Positions 49,336-57,719 of a stretch of 64,000 nucleotides of DNA are shown in pieces. Each line of letters starts with the position of its first letter. Position 1 is the stretch's first letter. The translations under genes were made by a program, and so were the position numbers. The stretch spans positions 218,845-282,844 of the forward strand of contig NZ_LKHP01000002.1 in assembly GCF_001440545.1 (NCBI RefSeq), read 5' to 3'. A model generated the notes under the pieces. That model worked only from the letters and a program-made list of their open reading frames with translations, made no database searches and was not told the DNA's origin. The stretch is from Caloramator mitchellensis. Lineage in GTDB: Bacteria; Bacillota; Clostridia; Clostridiales; Caloramatoraceae.

Positions 49336-50667
49336 TCATACCCTTACGTCATAATATTCACAAATACCTTCAAAAACAGCCTTAGCAATCTTTTCAAGTC
49401 CCTCTTCATCGTATTTTTCTCTATCGACATTTCCCGTTAAGTATAAGCATTCCAATACAATTCCGCTTACTCTTCCTTCCCTTAATATATAATAGTCACC
49501 TACTCTAACTCCCCTGTTTTTTATGCCCGCTTTATTTTTCAACTTCTCAAGTATTTCTTTGGAAAGTTCTAAAGCTAAATCGTCGTCCTTAAAACAGTAG
49601 CATTCAGCACCATTTACTGTGTCGTTTATGAAACTGTTCTGGTGAATTGAAATAAAAAAGTTTGGTCTTTCTTTGTTAATGATATTTACCCTATCAAGCA
49701 GGGATAAATACTCATCCTTTTCTCTTGTTAAGATTATAATACAACCCTTAGATTCTAATAAATATTTAAGCTTAAGTGCTATTTTTAAATTTATATCCTT
49801 TTCAATCAAACTATCATTGACCTTGCCAAAATCGCTTCCACCATGTCCTGCATCAATCACAATTTTTTTATCATATAAATTGTTTAAAATATATTCTTTA
49901 TCTAATCTAATTATCTCAACCCCAGTAAAATAATACTTTATAAGCTCATTAAACTTACAGCCCTCCTTTGCTAAATTGTTTGCCCCTTGTATACATATAC
50001 CAAGCCCCATTCCATCTCCTATCTCTTTTATTGAGATGCTTTTTTGCATAAAATAGATTCTATTGCTTTTTAAATTCATCCTTTCAGCAAATTCCTTTCC
50101 AGATGTCTTATTTGTTCTTATATCTAAATTAATAATTCTTCCTGTTTCATCCCTTTCAACATTTTCCATAAAGTTAGGTATCTCATTTTTATAATTTCCA
50201 TTAAGCATTCCTAACTTATTTTCTATATCTTTAATTTCAAATTCAACTTCCCTTTTAGTCCTTGGGCATTTATTGCATAAAACCCTTCTCAAATAGGGGA
50301 TATTTACTCCTAAAACATCTTCAGAATTTGCTGTTCCTCCAGAACAGTTCATAGTATAATAAAAGTCGATTATCTTATTGTTATATTTAACTATTAAACC
50401 TTCAGTTTCACTAACCGCTTTATTTATTTTTTCTTTTAACTTTGTATTTAGATTTATATAATTATTTTCGTCTAACTCAACATTGACTTTTTCATTCTCT
50501 ATTAAATTTCTTATTCCACGGCAAAGTTTGCTTCTTAACAATACCGAAATTGCCTTTAAAGTTTCTATTTCTAGTTCAAAAAACTCTTGAAAGCTTGACA
50601 AATGATAAAGCACAGCCATTTCAAGTTCGATGTATTTCCCATTTAATAAAAGCCTTAAATCATCCAT
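49336..50667 (-). CDS. fusion of SpoIID/LytB domain and N-acetylmuramoyl-L-alanine amidase (amidase_3)
   Basis: 443 residues in two parts. Residues about 1-255 are SpoIID-like (FELEIETLKAISVLLRSKLC, GDGMGLGICIQGANNLA matching the GHGVGMSQWGA region). Residues about 265-440 are amidase_3 with zinc ligands His in DAGHGG, Glu in IEKDINLKIA and His in SIHQNS, and a catalytic Glu in VLECLYLT. There is no signal peptide or membrane helix, so it should stay in the mother-cell or forespore cytoplasm unless it is exported by another route. By eye, the SpoIID catalytic Glu is replaced (SSFQEFF where AAEMPVS is expected) and the GHG histidine is Asp. The amidase half looks intact. Confidence 0.82.
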   Translation of the reverse strand: MDDLRLLLNGKYIELEMAVLYHLSSFQEFFELEIETLKAISVLLRSKLCRGIRNLIENEKVNVELDENNYINLNTKLKEKINKAVSETEGLIVKYNNKIIDFYYTMNCSGGTANSEDVLGVNIPYLRRVLCNKCPRTKREVEFEIKDIENKLGMLNGNYKNEIPNFMENVERDETGRIINLDIRTNKTSGKEFAERMNLKSNRIYFMQKSISIKEIGDGMGLGICIQGANNLAKEGCKFNELIKYYFTGVEIIRLDKEYILNNLYDKKIVIDAGHGGSDFGKVNDSLIEKDINLKIALKLKYLLESKGCIIILTREKDEYLSLLDRVNIINKERPNFFISIHQNSFINDTVNGAECYCFKDDDLALELSKEILEKLKNKAGIKNRGVRVGDYYILREGRVSGIVLECLYLTGNVDREKYDEEGLEKIAKAVFEGICEYYDVRV

Positions 50668-50679
50668 ACTCCCACCTCT

Positions 50680-51537
50680 TTAGACCTTATGGGAGCATTC
50701 CCTGTATTTACCCCTGGTTTCAAGCCCTCCAATGCCCTTATCTCCGGTTATTGTGTTTTGTAAAACCTCATTTGGTGATAGAAATTTACTAATGCTAGAA
50801 AATGCTATCTTTTCACATACGAATACCGGGTCCATCGCATGTATTAAAACTCTCCCTGGGGAGCTTGCAAAATTAGCCCCAGCATCTAAAAGCGCTTCAT
50901 AATAGGATTGGCAAGCTCCTGCAAATATAACTAAATCATCGTAGCCCGGTTCATACTCTCTTGCTTTTTTAACTGCTTCTACAAAAAACCTCGAGTTTCT
51001 ATAATTATTTATGTCCTGTAAATTCTTCGCCCCCTTTACAATGCTGTCGTGACCTGTTAAAACCAGTATATCTGGCTTATATTCTTTTAATAACTGCAAA
51101 ATAATATCGGACTGCTGCACCTCTGGAACATATTTTACTATTACATTAATTCCAAGCTGCTTATATCCCTTAAGGCATATATTCATGTATTCCTCGTCTC
51201 CATCTATGTGCAATACTCTTCCCGACCGTCCTCCCTGCGAAAATTCTTTTTCTTTGCCTTCGAATCTTTTGCCATGAAACGGGCTCTTTCTGCTCAGTAT
51301 AATCTTCTTAATTTTTGCATTTACCTTTTTATTGAATACTTCATCATATTCGTTTAGTTTTCTTGAGTCTATCTGCATAAGATCCTCCTCAGGAGCATCG
51401 GCTACAATTCTTAATTCTATTCCCTTTAAAACATAGGTTCGCTTCCCATCGGACTTTGTAATGATTTGCATTATTTTAAAATATACATCTCCCCCATAGG
51501 ATTTTCTTGCCACTATATCCCCCACTTTTAAACTCAT
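50680..51537 (-). CDS. yabG: sporulation-specific protease YabG
   Basis: 285 residues with the family start MSLKVGDIVARKSYGGDVYFKI and the conserved VLHIDGDEEYMNICLKGY, LVLTGHDS and FAGACQSYYEALL segments. YabG is a mother-cell protease that trims coat proteins (and SipL-interacting or SpoIVA-related substrates in C. difficile). It lies between cotS and the SpoIID-amidase fusion, near veg as in Bacillus. Confidence 0.94.
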   Translation of the reverse strand: MSLKVGDIVARKSYGGDVYFKIMQIITKSDGKRTYVLKGIELRIVADAPEEDLMQIDSRKLNEYDEVFNKKVNAKIKKIILSRKSPFHGKRFEGKEKEFSQGGRSGRVLHIDGDEEYMNICLKGYKQLGINVIVKYVPEVQQSDIILQLLKEYKPDILVLTGHDSIVKGAKNLQDINNYRNSRFFVEAVKKAREYEPGYDDLVIFAGACQSYYEALLDAGANFASSPGRVLIHAMDPVFVCEKIAFSSISKFLSPNEVLQNTITGDKGIGGLETRGKYRECSHKV

Positions 51538-51605
51538 AGCTTCACCTTTACAATTACTATAGTATTATAATATGTGGTTCGGGACATTTTGCCATTAAAA
51601 AAGAG

Positions 51606-51633
51606 GATAAAAAATTCCAGCAATGCTGGAATT
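51606..51633 (-). terminator. terminator after the first cotS gene
   Basis: Perfect 10-bp AATTCCAGCA/TGCTGGAATT stem followed by TTTTTTATCC on the minus strand. Confidence 0.85.
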
Positions 51634-51636
51634 AGT

Positions 51637-52626
51637 TTAAATTATATCCAAACCCTCAATGAAATTCAGGTAGTTTTCTTTTTCTTCGAGTATTTCCCGC
51701 ATCTTTTTCATGAAGCTTGCCTCACTCCAACCCGGCTCTTTATAATAATATCTGTTCGCAAGCCTCCAAAATCTTTGCGGGAACATCAAAAGAGCCTTAA
51801 GCACGTTTAATTCATCCCTTGTTATGGGCTTTAAATCGTTGTAACTATCAAGTATTAATTTTGCTTTGCTCTTGTCCCAATCTAACCGTTTAAGAGATTT
51901 AATCATTAAAGTTGCAACATCATATATTTGTATTTCTTCTTTGCAATAGTCAAAATCGACGATATACACATCCCCATTATCCTTAATTAAAATATTGTGA
52001 TAGGTAAAATCATGATGGCATAATACCTTATCCTGAATATCCCTCTGACAAACCCTATTATAGCAATCTATATCAAGAAATTTTAATGCCTTTTTTGCAA
52101 GTTCAATGTAAAAATCTACATTTTCAAGATAGAGTAAATCAAAATCAGTCTTTTTTTTGTTCTTTCTTGCTAAGTCCCTCATTTTATTAAGAGTCATAAG
52201 CCTTTTCTCAAATGTGAAAGGGAGTTTTCCAATATCATTTCTTGCCTTTAAATTATCCTCAGGAGTAAAATTTCTTGCTGCATTGTGGAATTTTGCTAGA
52301 ACTTCTGCTGCAAGCTTTAAATCCGTTTCGTTCTTAAAGTCGCATTCCCTTCCATCAATCCATTGCGTCACAACATAAATGTCTTCATTTACAAGGGCGT
52401 ATGGAAGTCCTTTGAGGCTTAGCTCGTTTCTATCAATCTTTTCAAATCCATTGCTAATGATATGCTCCTTAGCCTTATAAATATACATAAGCTTGTGTGG
52501 ACCATAATTAACTTTTTTTAAGCATTTGTTCCCCTTATTTGTCTTAATTAGATACACTCCTCTTTGTGGAATCATATCTCTTATTTCAAATCCAAACTGT
52601 GTTGATATTTCTGTTTCCCTAACCAT
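51637..52626 (-). CDS. cotS: CotS family spore coat protein (kinase-like fold), copy 1
   Basis: 329 residues with an aminoglycoside-phosphotransferase-like fold. The catalytic-loop motif CHHDFTYHNIL and the metal motif DFDYC (in place of the DFG of kinases) are conserved. CotS proteins are built into the spore coat in Bacillus and may phosphorylate a small molecule or sugar. It is divergent from a GT4 glycosyltransferase gene, echoing the cotSA-cotS pair of B. subtilis. A CATATTATA element (52664-52672, minus strand) resembles a sigma-K minus-10. Confidence 0.88.
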   Translation of the reverse strand: MVRETEISTQFGFEIRDMIPQRGVYLIKTNKGNKCLKKVNYGPHKLMYIYKAKEHIISNGFEKIDRNELSLKGLPYALVNEDIYVVTQWIDGRECDFKNETDLKLAAEVLAKFHNAARNFTPEDNLKARNDIGKLPFTFEKRLMTLNKMRDLARKNKKKTDFDLLYLENVDFYIELAKKALKFLDIDCYNRVCQRDIQDKVLCHHDFTYHNILIKDNGDVYIVDFDYCKEEIQIYDVATLMIKSLKRLDWDKSKAKLILDSYNDLKPITRDELNVLKALLMFPQRFWRLANRYYYKEPGWSEASFMKKMREILEEKENYLNFIEGLDII

Positions 52627-52716
52627 CTTTCCACCCCCTATTAATTTTTATGTCAAACATCCCTATAATATGAATGCCAGCCTCTTGACTTTTTGACTTT
52701 TTTTACTTTTGCCTTC

Positions 52717-52744
52717 ACACACATTGACTAAATTCCATATTATA
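52717..52744 (+). promoter_or_regulatory. candidate sigma-K promoter of the first GT4 gene
   Basis: CATATTATA (52736-52744) matches the sigma-K minus-10 CATANNNTA, with AC at a 15- or 17-base spacing upstream. The identical element occurs in front of the CotS operon at 59802 and the first cotS gene. Confidence 0.45.
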
Positions 52745-52770
52745 ATATGAGAAATTGTTTAGGTGATGCT

Positions 52771-53886
52771 ATGAAGATAGGATTTGATGCAAGAGCTGCC
52801 ATATGGTATAGAGGAACAGGTATTGGAACTTACACATATCAGCTAATTAAAAACATCTCAATAATGGATAAGAATAATGATTACTTAGTTTTTCTTCCAA
52901 GTGAGAATTTCGATATAATATTTGACGATAATTTTAATGTCAAGCAAATCGATAAGTGTGAAAAAGAAACTTTCTGGGAACAGGTCGATGTTCCAAACAT
53001 ATTAACTGACACCGGCATTGAGATTTATCATGTTCCTCAAAATGGAATAGGACTTCCCTATGAAAAAAACTGCAAATTTGTAATAACCCTTCATGATGTG
53101 ATTCCATATAAGATGCCAGAAACTGTTGGGCCTCAATATTTAAAGATTTATCTTGAGGAAATTCCAAAAATCCTTCCATTATGCGATGGCATCATAACCG
53201 TATCTGAGTATTCTAAAATGGATATTGCAAAAACTTTAAATTATCCCGAAGAAAAAATATTTGTGACTTATCTTGCAGCTGAGGATATATATTTCCCGTT
53301 AAACAAAAAATACTGCAAAGAATTTATAAGAAAAAAATATTGTATTGATGAAGATTTCATCCTTTATGTTGGTGGATTCAGCCCACGGAAGAATATCAAA
53401 GGGTTAATTAAGGCCTATAGCCTGATAAAAAATAAAATTGGCAATATTAAGCTTGTTATCCTTGGCAAAAAAGGGCGTTCTTATTTTGATTATCGTGACC
53501 TTGCATTAAGTCTTGGATTAAAAAACGATGTTGTATTCCCCGGATTTATAGAAGTTGAGGAACTGCCAATTTTCTATAACGCTGCAAAGATGCTTGTATA
53601 TCCTTCTTTCTACGAGGGTTTTGGGCTTCCTCCTTTAGAGGCTATGGCCTGTGGAACACCAGTCGTTGCATCTAATGCCACTTCAATCCCGGAGGTTTTA
53701 AAGAGCGGAGCTCTTTATATTAATCCATATGATGAATATTCAATAGCTGAAAAAATGCTTATGCTAGTAGAAGATGATGCTTTATATAATGAAATGGCTT
53801 TAAAGGGATTATTTCAAAGTTCCTTCTATTGCTGGAAACGAACTGCTGTTGAAACTTTATCTGCATATAATAAATTGTCGAAATAA
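52771..53886 (+). CDS. GT4 family glycosyltransferase, copy 1 (CotSA-like)
   Basis: 371 residues, GT-B fold. The start MKIGFDARAAIWYRGTGIGTY marks the N-terminal glycine-rich loop, and [20 protein letters not shown] is the GT4 nucleotide-sugar signature with its EX7E glutamates. It lies divergent from cotS; in B. subtilis, cotSA encodes a similar enzyme for spore-coat glycosylation. The start at 52771 follows AGGTGATG; the frame extends 24 bases upstream. Confidence 0.87.
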   Translation: MKIGFDARAAIWYRGTGIGTYTYQLIKNISIMDKNNDYLVFLPSENFDIIFDDNFNVKQIDKCEKETFWEQVDVPNILTDTGIEIYHVPQNGIGLPYEKNCKFVITLHDVIPYKMPETVGPQYLKIYLEEIPKILPLCDGIITVSEYSKMDIAKTLNYPEEKIFVTYLAAEDIYFPLNKKYCKEFIRKKYCIDEDFILYVGGFSPRKNIKGLIKAYSLIKNKIGNIKLVILGKKGRSYFDYRDLALSLGLKNDVVFPGFIEVEELPIFYNAAKMLVYPSFYEGFGLPPLEAMACGTPVVASNATSIPEVLKSGALYINPYDEYSIAEKMLMLVEDDALYNEMALKGLFQSSFYCWKRTAVETLSAYNKLSK

Positions 53887-53910
53887 CACTCCAAATTTTT
53901 GGGGTGTTTT
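53886..53910 (+). terminator. terminator after the first GT4 gene
   Basis: ACACTCCAAA/TTTGGGGTGT stem with one G-U pair, a short loop and a TTTTTG tail. Confidence 0.75.
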
Positions 53911-53982
53911 TGTTATTATCCGTTGAGTTGTAATAAAAAGTATGCTAATATAGTTATAAAAGTCGAGGTGGGGGGAAAATTT

Positions 53983-54600
53983 ATGGACTTTCAAGTCGTT
54001 CAGGATACTATAAATAAAATTGAAGGAGTAATCAATTCAAAGGTAGTATCGGAGAACAATGAAATTGTTGAGATACATATAATAGCCAACAGTTCAAGGT
54101 CACCAAAACAAATAGTTAGGGATATTGAATCTACTTTGATGGCAAAGTATGATTTTAGAATAGATAAAAATAAGATAAGCATCGCAGTAATTCAATCTGA
54201 GGATATGATGAGCACAAAGAGAATCAAACTACATAGCGTTGCAGTTAAAACTCTTTTGAATACAATCGAATACAATGTAAATCTATTATATGATAATAAC
54301 GAATATACAATAGATGGTGTTGGAATAAACACGCAGGCAAACAGAAAAAAACTCATTGCACAGGCAACTTTGCAGGGAGTAGAGAAAATTATTGGACAAG
54401 AATTCCTCTTTGATGTGCAGGATGTCATCGTCAACACTACAAACACCGTTTCTGTAGTCACTGTAATAGTTAATTCCCTCGTTGGCGGACATGAAGAAGC
54501 ACTTGTTGGTTCAGCAGTTGTCAGAAAGGATTTAAACGAAGCCATCGCCAGAGCAACACTCGACGCAATCAACAGACGAATTGATAAGATAACTGCATAG
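53983..54600 (+). CDS. conserved hypothetical protein, two alpha/beta domains
   Basis: 205 residues from the ATG at 53983, chosen for the strong GAGGTGGGGGG upstream. The first half (FQVVQDTINKIEGVINSKV, SSRSPKQIVRDIESTLMAKYD) and the second half (RKKLIAQATLQGVEKIIGQEF, EEALVGSAVVRKDLNEAIARATLDAINRRI) each look like beta-alpha-beta units with an amphipathic helix, perhaps of the ACT or KH-like kind. I do not recognise a family. It precedes the HD-GYP gene in the same direction and may be functionally linked. Confidence 0.6.
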   Translation: MDFQVVQDTINKIEGVINSKVVSENNEIVEIHIIANSSRSPKQIVRDIESTLMAKYDFRIDKNKISIAVIQSEDMMSTKRIKLHSVAVKTLLNTIEYNVNLLYDNNEYTIDGVGINTQANRKKLIAQATLQGVEKIIGQEFLFDVQDVIVNTTNTVSVVTVIVNSLVGGHEEALVGSAVVRKDLNEAIARATLDAINRRIDKITA

Positions 54601-54609
54601 TGGTGTGGA

Positions 54610-54806
54610 TAAGGCCGATTATATTTTATTTTCCATTTCCTCTTAGCGGAGCAACGCAACAGGCATTAGCGGAGCCCTGTTAGCCGAAGCGCAAAGGGGG
54701 TTATCAGATATGAAGAAAATATGGCCTGCATTAATGGCTCTATTAACATTAGCAATAGCTGGTGGTTCAATATTTTCATGGAAATAAGTTTTTATAATCG
54801 GCCTTA
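54610..54806 (+). repeat. 197-bp unit bounded by 14-bp perfect inverted repeats
   Basis: TAAGGCCGATTATA (54610-54623) and its exact inverse complement TATAATCGGCCTTA (54793-54806) enclose GC-rich direct repeats (TTAGCGGAGC at 54643 and 54666, TTAGCCGAAGC at 54680) and a 25-codon ORF. CCTCTT (54639-54644) could mask the AAAGGGGG ribosome binding site (54693-54700). The unit could be an RNA long-range stem controlling the ORF and the HD-GYP gene, or a MITE-like element with TA at both ends. Confidence 0.6.
54710..54787 (+). CDS. 25-residue hydrophobic peptide
   Basis: ATG at 54710, 9 nt after AAAGGGGG, to TAA at 54785-54787. The product starts MKKIWPALMALLTLAIAGG and ends SIFSWK: a short basic N-terminus, a hydrophobic stretch and a small polar tail, like a leaderless membrane peptide or a signal-peptide-derived signal. 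It is enclosed by the 14-bp inverted repeat and lies 35 bases before the HD-GYP start. I do not recognise the family. Confidence 0.5.
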   Translation: MKKIWPALMALLTLAIAGGSIFSWK

Positions 54807-54822
54807 GAAGAGGAGGATTTTT

Positions 54823-56100
54823 ATGAGAAAAGATAATTTTAAACTTTATTCGTATTTGTTTTTAATCTATTTAATAGCTATATGTTTATTTTATTCTGCT
54901 GCTAAAGTGAATACATTTACATCAATTAACATTGATGGTATTATTATTTTCTCTTTATTAGCAATTATATCGGATTCTTTACCTGTTGAATATAAAAATA
55001 TTTTAGTAAGTACAACTTTTGCTATAGCAATAGCTGTTGTTAGCATATTTAACACTTTCTGGTCAATGGTTATAATTAGTATGGGTGTGTTATTTAGGAT
55101 GTATAAATCTGATGGTAAAATTAACCATTTATTTAATATTCCACCTTATAAGCTACTATTCAACGTATCAAATTATGCTATTTCTACATATTTTACTTCG
55201 ATTTCTACATTATATATTTCTAATTTTTTTAAAAATAATCTTCATTTGACTGAAGGCCTACAATTTTTAGTTTCTATTATTGTTTTTTTATTTGTGAATT
55301 CGTCAATAATTTCAATATTAATTATGATTTTAACTAATGACAATTTTTTATTAATTCTAAAATCACATATTAATTTTGGTTTTTTAAACATTGTTTCTAT
55401 GGCACCTTTAGGATATTTACTTGCTTACCTCTATAAAACTAACAATTTAATTGGTATAATCGTCGTCATGATACTTGTTTTATTTGCCCGTTACTCATTC
55501 ATACTTTACATAGAATCAAAATCAAAGTATATGCAGACTGTTGAAGCGCTGATGCACGCGTTGGAATCAAGAGACAAGTATACTGAAGGTCATTCAAGAA
55601 ATGTCGCAAAATATGTTGAATTGATTGCAAGGGAACTTAAGTTTAGCGAGAGCAAGATTGAAGAACTTATACTTGCTTCCTATTTACATGATATAGGAAA
55701 AATTGGAATCAGCGATTCCATTTTAAATAAACAGGGAAAACTTACTGACGAGGAATATAACATAATCAAAACTCATCCTGTAATAGGCTATAACATAGTT
55801 ACAGACATTAAGGACCTTGGAAATATACCTGAAATAGTTAGGCACCACCATGAAAAATACGATGGGACAGGCTATCCGGATAAAAAGGGTGGAGATGAAT
55901 TAAGCCTTGATGTTTACATACTTCAACTTGCCGATGCTGTTGATGCCATGGCTACAAACAGAATCTACAGAGAGGCATTAACATGGGATGAGATACATTC
56001 AGAACTTATTAAAAACAGAGGAACACAATTTCATCCACTTATTGTCGATACGTTCCTTAAAGTTTGCGAAAAAAACAATCCATGCTTAGAAAGAGGTTAA
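54823..56100 (+). CDS. membrane HD-GYP domain phosphodiesterase
   Basis: 425 residues: about seven or eight membrane helices (1-225) and a cytoplasmic HD-GYP domain (about 240-420). The signature residues are visible: YTEGHSRNVAKYV, LHDIGKIGI, THPVIGYNIV and HHHEKYDGTGYP. Expected to hydrolyse cyclic di-GMP or a related cyclic dinucleotide in response to a membrane signal. A strong AGGAGG ribosome binding site follows the 3' arm of the inverted repeat. Confidence 0.9.
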   Translation: MRKDNFKLYSYLFLIYLIAICLFYSAAKVNTFTSINIDGIIIFSLLAIISDSLPVEYKNILVSTTFAIAIAVVSIFNTFWSMVIISMGVLFRMYKSDGKINHLFNIPPYKLLFNVSNYAISTYFTSISTLYISNFFKNNLHLTEGLQFLVSIIVFLFVNSSIISILIMILTNDNFLLILKSHINFGFLNIVSMAPLGYLLAYLYKTNNLIGIIVVMILVLFARYSFILYIESKSKYMQTVEALMHALESRDKYTEGHSRNVAKYVELIARELKFSESKIEELILASYLHDIGKIGISDSILNKQGKLTDEEYNIIKTHPVIGYNIVTDIKDLGNIPEIVRHHHEKYDGTGYPDKKGGDELSLDVYILQLADAVDAMATNRIYREALTWDEIHSELIKNRGTQFHPLIVDTFLKVCEKNNPCLERG

Positions 56101-56103
56101 ATT

Positions 56104-56655
56104 ATGACTACGATGCTTTTTTCAGTGATTCTTGGAATAATCATAGGTTATCTTTTAAAAGGTGATTTAAGAAACATGGACGTTTCAAATCTTAAGGGCA
56201 TTTACATCGCATTTGCTTCATTCTTAGTGGAAGTAATTTTATTTACACTTGTTAGAAAAGGAATTTTAGAGCGCGGACTTATAACTATTATTATTTATTC
56301 TATTCAATATTTATTGCTATTTATTTTTGTTTATCTAAATCGTAAAAATTTTGCCATTCTTATACTTGGATTAGGCTTTCTATTAAATGCAATTGCAATT
56401 TTTTCAAACGGTGGCGCTATGCCGGTTAATCCAAACGCAATTGTCGAAGCAGGCCTTGCACCATCGATTGACCAGATTAACGCATCTTCAGAAGGTTTAT
56501 ACATCGTAGCTGATGAGACTACCAAGCTTGCAATATTTGGCGACTTTATTCCAATTAAATATGTTTTACACTATGTAATCAGCATAGGAGACATTTTGAT
56601 ATACCTTGGAATATTACTTTATATAATAAAAGAGATGAAACGAAATCCAGCATAA
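56104..56655 (+). CDS. DUF5317 membrane protein
   Basis: 183 residues with about five membrane helices and the conserved FSNGGAMPVNPNAIVEAG segment that marks DUF5317. Function unknown. It starts 3 bases after the HD-GYP stop, so it is in the same operon. Confidence 0.75.
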   Translation: MTTMLFSVILGIIIGYLLKGDLRNMDVSNLKGIYIAFASFLVEVILFTLVRKGILERGLITIIIYSIQYLLLFIFVYLNRKNFAILILGLGFLLNAIAIFSNGGAMPVNPNAIVEAGLAPSIDQINASSEGLYIVADETTKLAIFGDFIPIKYVLHYVISIGDILIYLGILLYIIKEMKRNPA

Positions 56656-56672
56656 ATGCTGGATTTTTTACT
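56643..56672 (+). terminator. terminator overlapping the DUF5317 stop
   Basis: Perfect AAATCCAGCA/TGCTGGATTT stem with a TAAA loop containing the stop codon, followed by TTTTT. Confidence 0.85.
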
Positions 56673-56708
56673 TTCGATGCTTTTCAAGATAAATTCTTGG
56701 ACAAACAC

Positions 56709-57707
56709 CTACAACCAAATTTTTCTTATTCCCCTCAAAAGCCTTGCCCTATCTTCAAGATATCCAGCCTTTCTAATAAGCTTATCAAGATATTCATCCT
56801 CGTCCCAATCCTTTGTTCTGCAATAATAATCCCTTGAAATGTCGTAAAAATCCTTTGGAAATACTAAAAGAGCATAAAGAACCTTTAATTCATCCTTTGA
56901 TAATGGATTTAGCTTATTATAGCTATCGAGAAGCATAACAATAGAATCAATCGAAAAGTTAGTATCCTTAGCAACCTTATTAATAATATTTGCCAAATCA
57001 TGCACCCTTACATCTAAAACGCAATAGTCAAAATCACAAAAATATACATTATCATCATTTCCCATCAATATATTATGATGAGCAAGGTCGTGATGGCATA
57101 AAACATATTCTCTAAATCTTAAATATCCTGACTCTCCTAATTGATTTATAGCATCTTTTATCTGTTCCAGATAATAATCCGCATATTCTAAAAAAATTAT
57201 GTCAAATTCAGTCTTTAAAACATGCATGCTTGCTATATCATAAAACTTTTCAATATTATGATATCTTTCCCTGAATCTGTTTATCATCTTACCTTGTAAA
57301 AACCTTTTTTCATAGAAATCTATATTCTGCGAAGCTTCGTGATACTGCGACAATGCTGCTGCTGACTTTTTCAAATCAATTGGATTTTGAAAAATAGCCT
57401 CCCTGCCTTCTACGCAGTCCAAAACAACATATATGTCCCCATCATATTCAATAAATGGTCTTCCATCTTTAGTCAATCTAAAATTAATAACATAAGGGTA
57501 ATTTTCTCTTATTTTATTTAGCGAATTATATATAAAATTCAAATCTTCTGTGGAATACTTAATCTTTTTTAGTATTTTTATTCCACAGTTTGTGGATAAA
57601 ACAAATACACTTCTAACGGGTGTAACTTCGCTGACTACTAAGCCAAATTTTTCAAACAATCTATTATCTAATGAAAAAGTTGAAAGAAATCTTTTGTCTT
57701 TAGCCAT
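56709..57707 (-). CDS. CotS family spore coat protein, copy 2
   Basis: 332 residues with the same kinase-like fold as copy 1: CHHDLAHHNILMGNDDNVYFCDFDYC carries the catalytic Asp and metal-binding DFD. The start at 57707 has AAGGGGTGG 5 nt upstream. It is the last gene of a four-gene CotS operon that reads left from a sigma-K-like promoter at 59802-59828. Confidence 0.87.
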   Translation of the reverse strand: MAKDKRFLSTFSLDNRLFEKFGLVVSEVTPVRSVFVLSTNCGIKILKKIKYSTEDLNFIYNSLNKIRENYPYVINFRLTKDGRPFIEYDGDIYVVLDCVEGREAIFQNPIDLKKSAAALSQYHEASQNIDFYEKRFLQGKMINRFRERYHNIEKFYDIASMHVLKTEFDIIFLEYADYYLEQIKDAINQLGESGYLRFREYVLCHHDLAHHNILMGNDDNVYFCDFDYCVLDVRVHDLANIINKVAKDTNFSIDSIVMLLDSYNKLNPLSKDELKVLYALLVFPKDFYDISRDYYCRTKDWDEDEYLDKLIRKAGYLEDRARLLRGIRKIWL

Positions 57708-57719
57708 CCAATCCACCCC

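Noticed and set aside
54639-54709. c-di-GMP type I riboswitch in front of the HD-GYP gene
   Set aside because: The consensus GACGCAAAGCC and GGUAGCCGGGUUACC elements are absent, although the region is GC-rich and near a c-di-GMP enzyme.
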